Below, one piece after another: positions 62,898 through 64,000 of a stretch of 64,000 nt of DNA. This DNA is from Lutibacter agarilyticus (GTDB taxonomy: Bacteria; Bacteroidota; Bacteroidia; Flavobacteriales; Flavobacteriaceae): NCBI RefSeq assembly GCF_900188235.1, contig NZ_FZNT01000002.1, positions 496,001-560,000 of the forward strand, given 5' to 3'. Every line of letters starts with the position of its first letter. Within the stretch, counting starts at the first letter, position 1. A model generated the notes under the pieces. It had not been told where the DNA came from, did not search any database, and worked only from the letters and a program-made list of their open reading frames with translations. Position numbers and translations under genes: made by a program.

Positions 62898-63971
62898 TTA
62901 ATTTACAAAACTTTCTTTAGCTCCTCCTGGTATAAATAAAGCTCTCATTCTATCGTTTTGACCAGCAGTGAACATATACATGCAATCATCATAAACATAA
63001 TCCATATAGTTCATAGTCATGTCTGCTGATTTACAATTGATAGTTGGATATGTTGGGCAACCGTAATTTGCACCGTCTGAACTTGGTGTGTCTGTAACAA
63101 AATCATCTTGGCGACATCTTCCATCTCCCCAAATGTGACGTAAATTTAACCAGTGGCCAACTTCGTGTGTAGCAGTTCTTCCGTCTCCGTATACTCCTCC
63201 AGCTGTGTTTTCACCTAAGAAGTCTGATCCAATAACAACACCATCTGTTGCGTTAGTTCCTCCAGGGAATTGTGCATAGCCTAAAATACCACCTCCAATT
63301 TCACAAACCCAAAGGTTTAAGTAGGTAGATGGTGATGTAGCGTCTATACCTCCTTGACTAGCATATTTCATAGCGTCATTAGTTCCCCAAGTTGTTTTTG
63401 TAGAAGCTTTTCTGTTAACACTAGCTAATGTAAAAGTAATATTAACATCTGCAACCAAACTTGAAAACTCAGCGGGGGCACCACTGGTGTTTGGGTTTGC
63501 ATTGTTATAATCTTCATTTAAAATTTCAATTTGAGAGTCGATATGTGCTTGTGTTACTGGGTGAGCTGGGTCTTCTAAAATATTTACAATTACAGGAATT
63601 GTTATTGCTTCAGTATATGTTGGATCTGTACCAGGGTCTGTACCAGGATCTGTGCCTCCGCCTCCTCCAGGAGTTCCAGTAGGTTTTTTGGCTGCGATAA
63701 ATTGTCTGGTATGTTTTTCAACATTGTACATTTTTTGGTACAATCCAGGGTTTTCTTTTAGTTGACGATTTAAAACATGCATTGAATGACATTTTTCACC
63801 ACTTTGAGTAGATTTTCCCGCTGTTCCATTGTCTTCTTTGTCAGTGTAAAGATAGAAATCGCTCATGTCTACTTCTGCAATTTCTTGATTTGGAATCGTT
63901 TCGTTTGAGTCGTTGTTACAGGCAACAACAACTAAAGCCATAAAGGCTAAAAAAAGAATTAATTTTTTCAT
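62898..63971 (-). CDS. M43-type (pappalysin/cytophagalysin-like) zinc metalloprotease lipoprotein
   Basis: A 357-residue lipoprotein peptidase. The lipoprotein signal ends ALVVVA-Cys, followed by NNDSNE. A linker with GTDP repeats (about 103-116) precedes the catalytic domain. The metzincin zinc motif is ATHEVGHWLNLRHIWGDG (about 267-284), with Asn in place of the usual Gly in HExxHxxGxxH, which is common in cytophagalysin-type members; the Met-turn is DMTMNYMDY (about 322). Paired Cys residues (CRQDD, GCPTYPTINC) give disulfides typical of the family. No T9SS sorting domain is present, so it is retained by its lipid. The gene starts at the right edge of the window. Confidence 0.87.
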   Translation of the reverse strand: MKKLILFLAFMALVVVACNNDSNETIPNQEIAEVDMSDFYLYTDKEDNGTAGKSTQSGEKCHSMHVLNRQLKENPGLYQKMYNVEKHTRQFIAAKKPTGTPGGGGGTDPGTDPGTDPTYTEAITIPVIVNILEDPAHPVTQAHIDSQIEILNEDYNNANPNTSGAPAEFSSLVADVNITFTLASVNRKASTKTTWGTNDAMKYASQGGIDATSPSTYLNLWVCEIGGGILGYAQFPGGTNATDGVVIGSDFLGENTAGGVYGDGRTATHEVGHWLNLRHIWGDGRCRQDDFVTDTPSSDGANYGCPTYPTINCKSADMTMNYMDYVYDDCMYMFTAGQNDRMRALFIPGGAKESFVN

Positions 63972-64000
63972 TTTTAATTTTAAAATTTGATTAATATTTT

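Noticed and set aside
63598..63667. GTDP-coding repeats as a tandem-repeat variation site
   Set aside because: Only about three short units in a protein linker; too few to call a variable repeat without other strains.
1..64000. tRNA or rRNA genes
   Set aside because: No cloverleaf-like segments or rRNA-like sequences were found by eye in the intergenic gaps; a tRNAscan run would be needed to be sure.

Overview
The window is AT-rich chromosomal DNA from a member of the Bacteroidota, almost certainly family Flavobacteriaceae. The support is: two kinds of type IX secretion (T9SS) C-terminal sorting domains, TonB-dependent receptors with an N-terminal carboxypeptidase-regulatory-like domain, an IPExxxVDY-family protein next to pyk and the acpP-fabF-rnc cluster, no obvious Shine-Dalgarno sequences, and promoters of the Bacteroidota type (-7 element TAnnTTTG). 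No rRNA, tRNA, CRISPR array, insertion sequence or prophage module was seen. Several start codons were moved inwards from the longest open frame to an ATG or GTG that fits a signal peptide, a promoter or family length.

Left part (1-9070), outer-membrane acquisition: a partial TonB-dependent receptor cut by the window edge, a phosphate-selective porin O/P-type protein, a small MORN-like exported protein, a surface lipoprotein with beta-helix-like sequence paired with a large TonB-dependent receptor, and a tiny secreted protein that is only the N-terminal domain of such a receptor. Four intergenic regions here carry tandem TTAACA-like hexamers at an exact 11-bp period. In three of them the last hexamer lies the same 17 bases from the TTTG of a -7 element. 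This layout resembles PhoB/PhoP boxes and, with the porin, suggests a phosphate-starvation regulon. It is the most interesting signal in the window.

9071-27104: dgt, a 1391-residue T9SS substrate, dxs divergent from tadA, a ClC chloride channel with a small membrane partner, a 52-codon Cys4 protein, aspS, a degenerate interspersed repeat, a long-chain acyl-CoA ligase, rsmI, a frameshifted T9SS-secreted protein and an HxlR regulator.

27239-32200: a quinone oxidoreductase divergent from HxlR, then a tight five-gene run (TetR regulator, SDR-like protein, nitroreductase, YqhD-type alcohol dehydrogenase, DJ-1/PfpI lipoprotein) that looks like a reactive-electrophile detoxification operon.

32327-50751: rlmF, two DEAD-box helicases, acetyltransferases, a B12-type radical SAM protein with a CX4CX2C cluster motif, an ATP-grasp ligase with a membrane partner, and a five-gene operon joining a NYN-LOTUS protein, an AsmA/DUF748-like protein and the DUF2157-DUF4401-GDYXXLXY membrane trio; then HAD phosphatase, FAD dehydrogenase and outer-membrane phospholipase A.

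50756-64000: a large T9SS type B protein with a C-type lectin domain, a short SSB, a NUMOD4/HNH-like protein with a zinc-ribbon protein and a DUF2891 lipoprotein, then the housekeeping block pyk, IPExxxVDY, rnc, fabF, acpP, purN and RNase H1, ending with two lipoproteins, one an M43 metalloprotease.
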